Shown: positions 1-8,014, counted from the first letter of the stretch. The stretch: 64,000 bases of DNA from an uncultured Oscillospiraceae bacterium (GCA_900542575.1 UQOE01000010.1:1-64000); one strand, 5' to 3'. A program made the numbers and translations. Notes: generated from the letters alone by a model not told the origin.

Positions 1-191
1 GCTGCTTTGTCATGGCCAAAAAGGCCGGCGCCACGGACAGCATCACGCTGACCGGTGGATGTGCCAAGAATGACGGCCTGAAGAAGGCAATTGAGCAGGT
101 ACTCCACCTGAAGGTCATCGAGCTCAAGACCGATCCGCAGCTGATGGGAGCTCTTGGTGCCGCAGAGTATGCACGGCAAAAAGCTTCCTGA
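1..191 (+). CDS. 2-hydroxyacyl-CoA dehydratase activator ATPase, C-terminal end (partial)
   Basis: The reading frame enters from the left edge (first whole codon at base 3) and ends with TGA at 189-191, giving about 62 residues. The segment contains LTGGCAKNDGLKKAIE followed by GALGAAEYA, the C-terminal signature of the BadF/BadG/HgdC ATPase family (ASKHA fold). In that family a homodimer with one bridging [4Fe-4S] cluster uses ATP to push one electron onto 2-hydroxyacyl-CoA dehydratases. Two dehydratase-family genes lie about 4 kb downstream on the same strand, which supports the assignment. The N-terminal ATP-binding part and the cluster cysteines are outside the window. Confidence 0.85.
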   Translation, partial: CFVMAKKAGATDSITLTGGCAKNDGLKKAIEQVLHLKVIELKTDPQLMGALGAAEYARQKAS

Positions 192-214
192 TGGAAAAGA
201 AGGAGGATCTGACA

Positions 215-391
215 ATGGATGTTTTGAAAAAAATCGGCCAGGTTAGCCTCAAGGTACTGAAAGTGCTGGGCAGGATCTTAGGCGTCCTCTTCGTCGTCTA
301 TTTCTGGAATCTCGACGAGAAGCTGATGGCCTGGCTCTATAAGAAAATCAATATTCTGTTTGACCGTAAGTCAGCGGATATTCAGTTCTGA
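215..391 (+). CDS. Small membrane protein A, 58 aa, in the dehydratase cluster
   Basis: This is a short hydrophobic protein starting MDVLKKIGQ. ATG 215 is preferred over the in-frame ATG 191 because AAGGAGG lies about nine bases ahead of it, although the 191 start would overlap the upstream stop. Residues 8-32 form one probable membrane helix with a basic N-terminal flank. The tail (Y-x-x-N-x-D-E-K-L, then K/N/D/R-rich) resembles the 57-aa protein at 6822-6995, so the two look like paralogues at both ends of the same block. Its stop overlaps the next start (TGATG), so translation is probably coupled. No known family was recognised; role unknown. Confidence 0.6.
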   Translation: MDVLKKIGQVSLKVLKVLGRILGVLFVVYFWNLDEKLMAWLYKKINILFDRKSADIQF

Positions 392-1107
392 TGAAACTGT
401 ACGATTCGCTGATCGCCGATCTGGACGAAAAGCTCTCCGCACAGACGCCGAAGACATTCCGCTGCGCCCCGGAAAGGGCGTGGCAGGATGCCGGCAGTAC
501 GGAATTCATCATGATGAAGGACGCGGCCTATGAGCTTGGCGGGTTCGGTAAGGATTCCGTCAACTGTACCTGCGTCACGACAACGCCGGGCATTGTCCCG
601 GAGGATGAAATTTTCGTCTATGGCCCCGATCTGAATGAGATCAAGAGCGACGTCTCCTTTGCCCGCATCGTCTGCCTCGAGGTCGATGACCTCGGGGAGG
701 ACGAGGAGGCGTACAATGCCATCCGAAATCTCGAATTTGTCCGATACAACGTTTTCCCGAAGGGCTATATGTCCCGTATTTCCGCCGAGAGCAATCAGGA
801 GCAGGTGCGCCTGAGCAGAGAAGCCGTTCAGAACGGAATCACTTTTGAAAAGGTCGGTAATCTCTATATCCAGAAATATAAAGAGGATCCGCATGTAAAA
901 CATGTTAAAATAGTATTTGCTACAGAGGCCCCTGCAATGAAAGACCTCATCGCGGATGCGAAAAAGGTGAACGATATCACTAAAACACTGACCACGATTC
1001 TGGATGGCATTCCGACAGACTGTGCCAGCTGCCAGATGAAACCGGTCTGCGACTCTGTGGATGGCCTTCGGGAAATGCATATGAAACAGCGTAAAAACGC
1101 AAAATAA
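391..1107 (+). CDS. CO dehydrogenase/acetyl-CoA synthase beta-subunit-like protein
   Basis: The 238-aa product resembles part of the acetyl-CoA synthase beta subunit (CdhC/AcsB type): FARIVCLEVDDLGEDEE, PKGYMSRISAES, then VRLSREAVQNGITFEKVGN and KHVKIVFAT read like that family. Full ACS is several times longer, and I see no Cys-Gly-Cys A-cluster motif, so Ni-dependent acetyl-CoA synthesis by this protein alone is unlikely. A C-terminal CASCQMKPVC segment (C-x2-C-x5-C) could bind a metal or cluster. It is translationally coupled to the small membrane protein upstream and followed by a His-rich protein and CooT, hinting at a nickel theme. The family link is from memory of the motifs; the function is inference. 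Confidence 0.55.
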   Translation: MKLYDSLIADLDEKLSAQTPKTFRCAPERAWQDAGSTEFIMMKDAAYELGGFGKDSVNCTCVTTTPGIVPEDEIFVYGPDLNEIKSDVSFARIVCLEVDDLGEDEEAYNAIRNLEFVRYNVFPKGYMSRISAESNQEQVRLSREAVQNGITFEKVGNLYIQKYKEDPHVKHVKIVFATEAPAMKDLIADAKKVNDITKTLTTILDGIPTDCASCQMKPVCDSVDGLREMHMKQRKNAK

Positions 1108-1154
1108 GTTAACTGGTCTGTCAATGGAACCTGGCGGAAGGGAGTGTCCAACGT

Positions 1155-1385
1155 ATGGCATGCAATTGCAGCGATTCCAATCAGAAAAAAGACCTGGAAG
1201 AAGCAGTCGCTCTGCTCAAGTACATGGTCCATCATAATCAGCACCACGCCGACGAGCTGTATGACGTTGCGGGGAAACTGGACGGAGAGGCCAAAGAACT
1301 GGTCCACGCCGCAGTTATCCACTATGAAACCGGAAACGGCAAGCTGGAAGAGGCACTGAAAATTCTGCAGAAGGAAGGCGACTGA
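1155..1385 (+). CDS. Small His-rich protein with HHNQHH motif
   Basis: This 76-aa soluble protein is preceded by GGAAGGGAG. It has an N-terminal CNC and a central VHHNQHHADEL motif, then acidic amphipathic helices. The paired histidines look suited to divalent-metal binding. It sits one base before the CooT-like gene, so nickel or another transition metal is a reasonable guess, but no characterised family was recognised with certainty. The gene is cotranscribed with its neighbours by spacing (47 bases after the ACS-beta-like gene). Function unknown. Confidence 0.65.
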   Translation: MACNCSDSNQKKDLEEAVALLKYMVHHNQHHADELYDVAGKLDGEAKELVHAAVIHYETGNGKLEEALKILQKEGD

Positions 1386-1386
1386 A

Positions 1387-1584
1387 ATGTGTCTGTCAAC
1401 GGTTATGAAGGTAAACGGTCCTAAGCCGTCCGTGCTCTGTAATAATATTCAGAACGTGACCATAGACCCCAATGACGGCAAACTGACTTTTACCGATATT
1501 ATGGGCGCCCGCTTTGAAGCCTACGGCACCATTCGACAGATTGACCTTGTGGAGAATAAGATCCTATTTGAAGAAAAATCCTGA
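1387..1584 (+). CDS. cooT: CooT family nickel-binding protein
   Basis: The 65-aa product starts MCLSTVMKV and continues with an IDPNDGKLTFTDIMG segment and a final GTIRQIDLVENKILFEE strand, the layout of the CooT family. Characterised CooT is a small protein that binds one Ni(II) per dimer through the conserved Cys at position 2 and takes part in CO-dehydrogenase maturation. Cys2 is present here. No CO dehydrogenase catalytic subunit is visible in the window; the only related gene is the ACS-beta-like protein two genes upstream. Start and stop are tightly packed with the neighbours (one base after the previous stop). Confidence 0.8.
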   Translation: MCLSTVMKVNGPKPSVLCNNIQNVTIDPNDGKLTFTDIMGARFEAYGTIRQIDLVENKILFEEKS

Positions 1585-1600
1585 ACAAGGAGTGTATGAG

Positions 1601-3658
1601 ATGAAAGAAGAATTACAGCCTCTCCTGACTCCCTGGAAAATCCGGGACGTGGAGATAAAAAATCGCGTCGTTCTCGCGCCGATGGGCGGTACCTGTCTGT
1701 TTGGATGGATGGAACCCTGCCATTTCGACCGTGAGGCTGCAAAGCTGATTCTCGGCGTCGCCAAGAATAACTGCGGCCTGATTATCCCGGGCATTGCACC
1801 AATCCGCGATGTCCTCGGCCGCCGCTGGCTCTACACCAACAAACGCATGTTCAAAGAGCTCGGCGAATTCATGACCGAAATCCATAAAACCGGTGCCAAG
1901 CTGTTTGTCCAGCTGACCGCCGGATTCGGCCGCGCTATGGCGCTGACCGGGCCGATGGCTCTTCTGGCCAGCCATAAAGTGCTGAATACAATTGCTAAAC
2001 CGATTATGGATGCGGAATTCCTGACAGCCGCGCCCTCTACGTCTCCGAACCGCTGGGCGGACAATGTCACTGCCCGTCCCATCACCGTGAAAGAGATCAA
2101 ACAGATGGTCTATGCATTCGGTGAGACCGCCCGTCTCTGTAAAGAGGCCGGTGTCGACGGCGTTGAAATTCACGCGGTCCATGAGGGTTATCTGCTGGAC
2201 CAGTTTACGCTTCCGTACTGCAACCAGCGCAAAGATGAATACGGCGGATCCTTTGAGAACCGCTATCGTTTCCCGGTTGAAATCGTCCAGGAAATCAAGA
2301 AAAAATGCGGCGAGAATTATCCGGTTTCCCTCCGGTATTCCGTTGTCTCTCATACAAAAGGCTTCCGCTCCGGTGCAATGCCCGGAGAGGACTACATTGA
2401 AGTCGGCCGTACCATGGAAGAGTCGGAAAAAGCAGCCAAATATCTGCAGGATGCCGGCTATGACATGCTCAACTGCGACAACGGCACGTACGACGCCTGG
2501 TACTGGGCTCATCCGCCGCAGTACATGCCGCAGAACTGCAACCTGGAAGAGGTTGAACACATCAAAAAATTTGTGGATATCCCGGTTGTCTGCGCCGGCC
2601 GCATGACGCCGGAAGCAGGTGCCAAAGCCGTTGCAGAGGGCGGAATCGACGCAATGGCCGTAGGCCGTCAGTTCCTTTGCGACCCGGCATGGTTCACCAA
2701 ACTCATCAACGATGAGCCGGAGCAGATCCGTCCCTGCATCTGCTGCCACGCCGCCTGCTTCGACCTCACGAAGTACGAGGGCTCGGCCAACGCCCAGGAC
2801 TTCAACGATTCCATCCATATGTGCCGCTGCGCACTGAACCCGGAATCTATGCACTATAACAAATATAAGATTGTCCCCGCCAAGAAGCAGAAGAATATTG
2901 CGGTTGTCGGCGGCGGCATTGGCGGTATGGAGACCGCACGTGTTGCGGCTCTGCGCGGCCATAAAGTCACCATTTATGAGAAGTCCGACAAGCTCGGCGG
3001 CATTTTCATTGCAGCCGCTGCCCCGTCCTTCAAGGAGAATGACAAGGAACTCATTAAGTGGTATATCCGTCAGTGCGAGCAGAATCCGAACATCACCATC
3101 AAGATGAACACCGAGGTCAAGGATATTAAATCCCTGAATGCAGATGAAGTTGTCATTGCCACCGGTTCCGCGGCAAACCGCATTCCAATTAAGGGTGTGG
3201 AAAATGCCATGGACGCCTGCGACTACCTCCTGGAGAAACAGACGGTGGGCGACAACGTCGTCATCATCGGCGGCGGTCTGACCGGCTGCGAAATTGCTCT
3301 CGACCTGTTCCGCAAGGGCAAACATCCGGTTATCGTAGAGATGAAGAATGACCTCATGGCCGTCAAGAATCTCTGCCTTGCAAACTCCTCCTATCTGCGC
3401 GACTGTTTCAAGACCAATCATGTTCCGGTCTATCTTGAAACCGGCGCAAAGGAAATCGGCAAGGACTATGTCATTGTAGAGCGGAAAGACAAGAGTCAGG
3501 AAAAGATTCCGTGTGACAATGTCATCATGTCCGTCGGCTATCATCCGACGCCAGCTGCACCGAAGGGCAAACATGTCCATCTGGTCGGCGACTGTGACAA
3601 AGTCGGCAACCTCCGCACCGTCGTATGGCGCGCGTGGGATGTCGCTATGAAATTCTGA
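1601..3658 (+). CDS. NADH:flavin oxidoreductase / 2,4-dienoyl-CoA reductase family enzyme
   Basis: A 685-aa Old-Yellow-Enzyme-type reductase. Residues 1-360 are the FMN-binding TIM barrel (LAPMGG near the N-terminus, then DGVEIHAVHEGYLLDQF and PVVCAGRMTPE). A cysteine segment CICCHAAC...CRC follows for a [4Fe-4S] cluster, then two Rossmann parts (VVGGGIGGMETARVAALRG and VVIIGGGLTGCEIALDL) for FAD and NAD(P)H. The architecture matches FadH, enoate reductase and BaiCD/BaiH. Between the third and fourth cluster cysteines there are about 21-23 residues, longer than the roughly 11 of FadH. ATG 1601 is chosen because AAGGAG precedes it. Location beside a 2-hydroxyacyl-CoA dehydratase suggests it reduces the enoyl-CoA product or a related enoate; the substrate is inferred. 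Confidence 0.88.
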   Translation: MKEELQPLLTPWKIRDVEIKNRVVLAPMGGTCLFGWMEPCHFDREAAKLILGVAKNNCGLIIPGIAPIRDVLGRRWLYTNKRMFKELGEFMTEIHKTGAKLFVQLTAGFGRAMALTGPMALLASHKVLNTIAKPIMDAEFLTAAPSTSPNRWADNVTARPITVKEIKQMVYAFGETARLCKEAGVDGVEIHAVHEGYLLDQFTLPYCNQRKDEYGGSFENRYRFPVEIVQEIKKKCGENYPVSLRYSVVSHTKGFRSGAMPGEDYIEVGRTMEESEKAAKYLQDAGYDMLNCDNGTYDAWYWAHPPQYMPQNCNLEEVEHIKKFVDIPVVCAGRMTPEAGAKAVAEGGIDAMAVGRQFLCDPAWFTKLINDEPEQIRPCICCHAACFDLTKYEGSANAQDFNDSIHMCRCALNPESMHYNKYKIVPAKKQKNIAVVGGGIGGMETARVAALRGHKVTIYEKSDKLGGIFIAAAAPSFKENDKELIKWYIRQCEQNPNITIKMNTEVKDIKSLNADEVVIATGSAANRIPIKGVENAMDACDYLLEKQTVGDNVVIIGGGLTGCEIALDLFRKGKHPVIVEMKNDLMAVKNLCLANSSYLRDCFKTNHVPVYLETGAKEIGKDYVIVERKDKSQEKIPCDNVIMSVGYHPTPAAPKGKHVHLVGDCDKVGNLRTVVWRAWDVAMKF

Positions 3659-3697
3659 TCCATATATCCTTTTCCCAATATTGATATAACCCATAGA

Positions 3698-3745
3698 GAA
3701 AGAGACATTGTATCTTTAGATGCAGTGTCTCTTTCCCGTTTTTCT
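3698..3745 (+). terminator. Intrinsic terminator after the flavin oxidoreductase
   Basis: A 13-base arm GAAAGAGACATTG pairs with CAGTGTCTCTTTC (3723-3735) across a 12-base loop with one G-T pair, followed by CCGTTTTTCT. It separates the upstream gene set from the dehydratase subunit genes. Confidence 0.75.
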
Positions 3746-3885
3746 CCCGAAAACTGGCATGCGCCATACGGAAAACAATGGGACAAATAAGATGCCGAAT
3801 CGAACTGAAATGTAAAAATTATAAGGTAAAATTTTGTTAATTTTTTGTATTTATTGACGAAAATAAACAAAAACAACATTGACGA

Positions 3886-3914
3886 TTGATTATCGTGTGT
3901 TAAATTTATACAAT
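3886..3914 (+). promoter_or_regulatory. Predicted sigma-A promoter for the dehydratase subunit genes
   Basis: TTGATT (3886-3891) and TACAAT (3909-3914) are 17 bases apart within a very AT-rich stretch. The rest of the 3746-3987 gap holds no gene I can support. The distance to the next start leaves a roughly 65-base leader. Confidence 0.5.
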
Positions 3915-3987
3915 AATACTTAGATAATTTTTTAACACTCCGAGGGACTGGGATGCCCTGTGGGTGTGGAAAGACAGGAGGAGTAAC

Positions 3988-5187
3988 ATGATAGATTTAC
4001 AGCATCTGATCTATTTTGAGCACCTTCTTGAAGAGGCCAACAATGACCTGGTCAAGGAGGCGACTGCGGACGGAGAACTGGCTTTGGGCTACAACTGTTA
4101 TTACATGCCGGAGGCACTGCTGAATCTGCCGGGATGTTTTTCAGTACGGCTTCGGGCACCCCAGTCCGGCTCTACGCAAATTGGAAACTACTATCTGACG
4201 CAGCGCAATTGCCCGTACACCCGTGCTATTTTGGAGCGCGCCATTGAGGGCGGCTATAATTTCCTGACTGCGGTATTCGGCGCGGAAGCCTGCTCCGCCA
4301 TGGAACGGATGGAGGAACATTTCGAACTGCTGCATCCGGTTCAGCACGAGGGATTCGTCACGACGATTATCGATGCACCGCTGAAAGACGATGAAGCGGC
4401 CATGGATTATTACGAGGTGGAGCTTCGGGACAAGGTGCTCGCACCGCTGGAGGAGAAGGGGATTGACGTCTCCGAACATGCTATCCGCCAGGCTGTCGAC
4501 CTGCACAACGAGGTCAGCGATGTCATTACGCAGATCGGCAATTTCCGCAAACTGCCCAACCCGCCGATCACCGGTTATGAGTTCCACGTCATTCAGCTGG
4601 TCAGCCAGGTATGTCCGCAGAAGCGAATTCTGCCCTACCTGAAGGAGACCCTGGAGGAGCTGAAAACCAGAAAACCGGAGAAAGAATTTCCGTTCCGTGC
4701 CCGCGTCGTTCTGGCGGGGTCCGAGATCGACGACCCGAAATTCACCCAGCTCATTGAGAGCTGCGGCGCTATGGTGGTCGCAGACCGCTACTGCTTTGGC
4801 TCAGTTCCAAGCAGAGAGCAGATTGAAATTCGCGACGGTGAGACGGCTCTGCGCGCAATTGTCCGCCATTATATTGAAACCAGTCTCTGCCCGCGCTTTA
4901 TGACCGGCTCAAAGATCGATCAGCGCCAGGATGTGCTGGAGAATCTGGTCAAAGAGTACCATGCAGACGGCATTATCTATGAGAGCATGAAGTTCTGCGA
5001 GTTCTGGAGCTATGAGAAGGTTCTGTCCAACTATATTCTTGGGACGGAGCGGAATATCCCGACCTGCACCATTGAAAAAGAGTATGCACTGACCGGAATC
5101 GGCCAGCTGCAGACCCGCTTCCAGGCGTTTGTCGAGGGTCTGGAAATCAAGAAACACAGCGCAGCGCGCGTGGGAAAGCAGGTGTGA
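3988..5187 (+). CDS. 2-hydroxyacyl-CoA dehydratase family subunit (HgdB/HadC-like)
   Basis: A 399-aa member of the HgdB/HadBC family. The dehydratase subunits carry [4Fe-4S] clusters and eliminate water from (R)-2-hydroxyacyl-CoA by a ketyl-radical route after one-electron activation. Visible family signatures are NCPYTRAILERA, the cysteine positions in DRYCFG, SLCPRF and MKFCEFWSYE (candidate cluster ligands), and spacing typical of the family. ATG 3988 follows CAGGAGGAG and is preferred to the upstream in-frame ATG 3964. It ends four bases before the next dehydratase-family gene, so the two probably form a heterodimer. The natural 2-hydroxyacyl group cannot be deduced. Confidence 0.85.
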   Translation: MIDLQHLIYFEHLLEEANNDLVKEATADGELALGYNCYYMPEALLNLPGCFSVRLRAPQSGSTQIGNYYLTQRNCPYTRAILERAIEGGYNFLTAVFGAEACSAMERMEEHFELLHPVQHEGFVTTIIDAPLKDDEAAMDYYEVELRDKVLAPLEEKGIDVSEHAIRQAVDLHNEVSDVITQIGNFRKLPNPPITGYEFHVIQLVSQVCPQKRILPYLKETLEELKTRKPEKEFPFRARVVLAGSEIDDPKFTQLIESCGAMVVADRYCFGSVPSREQIEIRDGETALRAIVRHYIETSLCPRFMTGSKIDQRQDVLENLVKEYHADGIIYESMKFCEFWSYEKVLSNYILGTERNIPTCTIEKEYALTGIGQLQTRFQAFVEGLEIKKHSAARVGKQV

Positions 5188-5190
5188 GAG

Positions 5191-6810
5191 ATGAAAAAGA
5201 AAATCAAGACACCGGTCGATCTTATTGATAAGGCTCTGCAGCGGTTTGACCCGATCTGGAAGGCGGAAAACGGCAAGGGCGGAGAGAGAGACCGTTTCTA
5301 TGACAAAACCGGCATTGCGAAATACCGCGAATGGCGCGGCGTCCACGACACGCTGCGCGACTACCGTGCATGGCTGAAAAATCTCGGTGCCATGGGCATG
5401 ATGGTCCTGAAAGATCCGGTCCATGTGCTCAAAGGTATCTGGGAGTACCGCTGGATGGGCTCATTCCTGGGATCCTTCGCCTTTGTGGACCGCCTGTTTG
5501 AGGGCTACCGCGGCCCGGAGCTTGAAATTGCCTGTATCCATGGCAACGCCATTGTCCACGCTCTGACTGATAAAATCGGCTTCATTCTGAAAAACGATAA
5601 GCGGCTGGGCGGCGGCCCGGAATCCGACCATATCGTCGGACTGGATGAGACAATCCCATCGCTGTTTATGGCTGGTTTCCCGACGCTTTACGGCGAGCCC
5701 ATGCAGACGCTTCCGGAATTCGTCATCTGCGATGTCGACCAGTTCATTGAACCATACTATATCGATGTGGCGGAATCTTACGGCCTGTCGGCCGATGTCT
5801 GCTCCCGGTGCTCCGCGGAGACCGGCGTCGCAATTGACGATGCCTTCCCCGTTTTCGGCAAGCTGGAGCTCTCCACCAACCAGCCCTGCAACGCCAGCGA
5901 ATCCACATCCATGTTCCAGCGCCGCCGCTTTGCGCGATCCAATATTGAGTCCTATCCATTTGTCTTCGCCATGCAGCACAACACCGAAAACGGCCATGAG
6001 TATTCGACGGATGAGCTCAAACAGGCAATAGCGAAAATTGAAGAGGTCTACGGCGTCCAGTATGACTGGGATGCGTTCTTTGAAAAGGCAAAGCTCATGA
6101 ATGAGCAGAACCGGATCGAAATGGAAAAATGGGATATCTTTGCCACTCCGTATTCTCCGCTCAGCGGAATCAGCGAATCTCTCTACAAACTGGTGGAGTG
6201 GGCGCTGGTCAACGGCCATGACAAGTATTTCAACAAAGTTGACCGCAAAGTCATCAAGATTATGAATGACTGCGTGGAGAAGAAATATGAGCCATTCCAG
6301 GGCAAGACGCGCCACCGCGCGTTCCTCTGGGGACCGTCCGCCGTCTACTATACGGATTTCCCGACCTGGACGCAGAACTGCTGGGGCATTGACATCGTTC
6401 TCAACATGGACTCCACGATGGGCCATAATATGATTAACACCGAGGACCCGGACATTGCCATCAAGGATCTGGCCAAATTCTCCGAGAAAGGCGTCATGCG
6501 CCATCACGCGGTCGGCGGATGGGACAACGTGGACGCTGTCTGGGACTGGGCCCGCAAGCTTAACTGCGATATGGTCATCATGAACGACAACATCGCCTGC
6601 AAAGGCATGAACGGCGTCCATGCCATGATGGAGGAGCGCGCCCGGGAACAGGGTTTCCATTTTGTTTTCCTGCCGCATGATCTCGAGGACAGCCGGACCA
6701 TTTCCCGCCAGGATATGCGCGATGCCATCAATGACTACATGACCGTCGTCATGAATGAAAAACCGCTGGATCCGACTCTGGTCCAGTTCGACGATTCCGA
6801 AGCCTGGTAA
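5191..6810 (+). CDS. 2-hydroxyacyl-CoA dehydratase family subunit (large, HgdA-like)
   Basis: The 539-aa product belongs to the same dehydratase family but is longer than a typical HgdA/HadB subunit (roughly 400-480 aa). The N-terminal 110 residues (including WRGVHDTLRDYRAWLKNLGAMG) appear to be an extension. Family-like blocks follow: NQPCNASESTSMFQRR, TRHRAFLWGP with NCWGIDIVLN, and near the end MNDNIACKGMNG, then FLPHDLEDSRTISRQDMRDAI. Cysteines in the last block are candidate cluster or substrate-pocket residues. The start ATG is three bases after the upstream stop. The extension and the unusual partner genes leave open that the substrate is not a classical amino-acid-derived 2-hydroxyacyl-CoA. 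Confidence 0.8.
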   Translation: MKKKIKTPVDLIDKALQRFDPIWKAENGKGGERDRFYDKTGIAKYREWRGVHDTLRDYRAWLKNLGAMGMMVLKDPVHVLKGIWEYRWMGSFLGSFAFVDRLFEGYRGPELEIACIHGNAIVHALTDKIGFILKNDKRLGGGPESDHIVGLDETIPSLFMAGFPTLYGEPMQTLPEFVICDVDQFIEPYYIDVAESYGLSADVCSRCSAETGVAIDDAFPVFGKLELSTNQPCNASESTSMFQRRRFARSNIESYPFVFAMQHNTENGHEYSTDELKQAIAKIEEVYGVQYDWDAFFEKAKLMNEQNRIEMEKWDIFATPYSPLSGISESLYKLVEWALVNGHDKYFNKVDRKVIKIMNDCVEKKYEPFQGKTRHRAFLWGPSAVYYTDFPTWTQNCWGIDIVLNMDSTMGHNMINTEDPDIAIKDLAKFSEKGVMRHHAVGGWDNVDAVWDWARKLNCDMVIMNDNIACKGMNGVHAMMEERAREQGFHFVFLPHDLEDSRTISRQDMRDAINDYMTVVMNEKPLDPTLVQFDDSEAW

Positions 6811-6821
6811 GAGGTGCTATT

Positions 6822-6995
6822 ATGAACGATACGCTGAAAAAAATCATCAAAAATACGCTGATCGGCGGCGCCGTCTTCTTCGTCTCCACGTTTACGATCT
6901 ATATGACAAACGCGGAGAACAAGCTCATCTATTATGTAGTTCGTCCGCTGCTCAACAAGCATTATGACAAACAGGCCAGAGACCGTCGGATCTGA
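6822..6995 (+). CDS. Small membrane protein B, 57 aa, in the dehydratase cluster
   Basis: An ATG eleven bases after the dehydratase subunit stop, preceded by GAGGTG, opens a 57-aa frame beginning MNDTLKKIIKN. Residues 12-30 form a probable membrane helix (LIGGAVFFVSTFTIYM). The following N-x-E-x-K-L segment and Lys/Arg/Asp-rich tail match the pattern in the small protein at 215-391, suggesting duplication. Tight spacing puts it in the dehydratase transcript. It may anchor or organise the complex at the membrane, but that is a guess. Confidence 0.6.
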   Translation: MNDTLKKIIKNTLIGGAVFFVSTFTIYMTNAENKLIYYVVRPLLNKHYDKQARDRRI

Positions 6996-7043
6996 TTCCT
7001 AAAGGTTCTGTCTCTACTCTCATCACTCCCTTTTACGGGGACA

Positions 7044-7077
7044 GAAAGAGCGCCGTACTCAGGTGCGGCGCTCTTTC
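7044..7077 (+). terminator. Hairpin, probable terminator of the dehydratase operon
   Basis: GAAAGAGCGCCG...CGGCGCTCTTTC forms a 12-bp stem with a short loop. The following bases (GATCTGATTCTTTC) are only partly T-rich, so termination may be incomplete. The 5' arm is preceded by no A-run, so it is not clearly bidirectional. Confidence 0.55.
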
Positions 7078-7125
7078 GATCTGATTCTTTCTGGTGTATA
7101 ATGAAACCCGAGAGGAGTGACTCGC

Positions 7126-7701
7126 ATGAGCGAAGAGCTGCGCGACAAAAACGGCCTTACCGAGTCGGAATTCCTGGAACAGTACAACCCGGACCGATAT
7201 CCGAAGCCTTCGGTCACCACCGATATCTGCATCTTTGCCAGAGAGGCAGGAGACCTTCAGCTTCTGCTCGTCCGCAGGGGCGGGCATCCATTCCTGGGGT
7301 ACTGGGCAACGCCGGGCGGCTTTGCCAACCAGAACGAGCCTTTGGAGGAGACCGCCCGTCGGGAACTGAAGGAGGAGACCGGCATTGTCGGTGTGCCGCT
7401 TCAGCACGTGGGTGTCTACAGCAAACCGGGCAGAGACCCGCGGGGGTGGACCATCTCCAGCGCCTATACCGCACTGGTCAATCGGGAAGATATCACTGCA
7501 TCTGCAGGGGATGACGCCGATGAGGTCTGCTGGTTTTCCGTCAGGTTCCGTGCAGAGGCAGGCGGAGAATTGTTTTCCATCCAGCTTCAGAACGGCAATG
7601 AGACGCTTCAGGTCCTTCCGGACGGCGGCAGTCTTGCTTTTGACCACGCAGACATCATACGGGACGCACTGCAGAGCCTCCTGAAACAAAGGCTCTTATA
7701 A
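7126..7701 (+). CDS. NUDIX hydrolase, ADP-ribose pyrophosphatase-like
   Basis: The 191-aa protein carries a complete Nudix box, GGFANQNEPLEETARRELKEETG with the required G-x5-E-x7-REL-x-EETG spacing at about residues 64-87. GYWATPGG just before it is typical of the ADP-ribose pyrophosphatase/NrtR-like branch. The enzyme should cleave a nucleoside diphosphate linked to another moiety using Mg2+. ATG 7126 is preferred over GTG 7117 because GAGGAG lies nine bases ahead. A TATAAT at 7097-7102 is a likely -10 element. The true substrate cannot be read from sequence. Confidence 0.85.
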   Translation: MSEELRDKNGLTESEFLEQYNPDRYPKPSVTTDICIFAREAGDLQLLLVRRGGHPFLGYWATPGGFANQNEPLEETARRELKEETGIVGVPLQHVGVYSKPGRDPRGWTISSAYTALVNREDITASAGDDADEVCWFSVRFRAEAGGELFSIQLQNGNETLQVLPDGGSLAFDHADIIRDALQSLLKQRLL

Positions 7702-7722
7702 ATTAGGAAAGGATTTTAAAAC

Positions 7723-7893
7723 ATGAACATTAAGGAAATGGTGACCAACACGGTCAAGGAAATCAACTGGAAGAAACTTGCCCTTGAGGCAACCACAACC
7801 GTCCTGAACAAAGTTCTGGATGCGCTCAATGAAGAGAAAGCCAAAGTTGAGCAGGAAGAGGCCGCTGCAAAGAACGGCACAGATGCTCAGTAA
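7723..7893 (+). CDS. Hypothetical small acidic protein, 56 aa
   Basis: The frame starts ATGAACATTAAGG after AGGAAAGGA and ends TAA at 7891-7893. The product begins MNIKEMVTNTVKEINWKK and ends in a Glu/Ala-rich helix, so it looks like a soluble, fully helical, acidic polypeptide without a membrane segment. It is 21 bases downstream of the NUDIX gene and probably cotranscribed. No family was recognised. Confidence 0.55.
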   Translation: MNIKEMVTNTVKEINWKKLALEATTTVLNKVLDALNEEKAKVEQEEAAAKNGTDAQ

Positions 7894-7910
7894 TCCATTT
7901 GCAATTCAAA

Positions 7911-8005
7911 CACCTCCCGCTGAATTTGTCTTTTTTTCTATCCAAATTTGCTTCTGAAACGGAAAGCCGATAGGATGAAATTGACAAATTTTTCAGCAGG
8001 AGGTG
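7911..8005 (+). promoter_or_regulatory. Structured leader that buries the lipase ribosome binding site
   Basis: Bases 7911-7930 pair with 7983-8005 in a 19-bp stem: CACCUCC with GGAGGUG, then GCUGAA with UUCAGC and UUUGUC with GACAAA, interrupted by one mismatch and a three-base bulge. The right arm contains the whole AGGAGGTG ribosome binding site of the gene starting at 8015. The 52-base loop can itself fold (CTATC 7938-7942 with GATAG 7969-7973; GCTT 7950-7953 with AAGC 7964-7967). TCGTTTTTT follows the right arm, so the same hairpin could also act as a terminator. It matches no riboswitch class I know. Confidence 0.55.
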
Positions 8006-8014
8006 TCGTTTTTT

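Noticed and set aside
382..1161. Long minus-strand frames opposite the ACS-beta-like gene, and similar long antisense frames opposite carB (16839-18974), the oxidoreductase (1613-3694), and thiC (41717-43105)
   Set aside because: They mirror the GC-rich codon pattern of the real genes, have no ribosome binding sites or recognisable domains, and the plus-strand products are clear family members.
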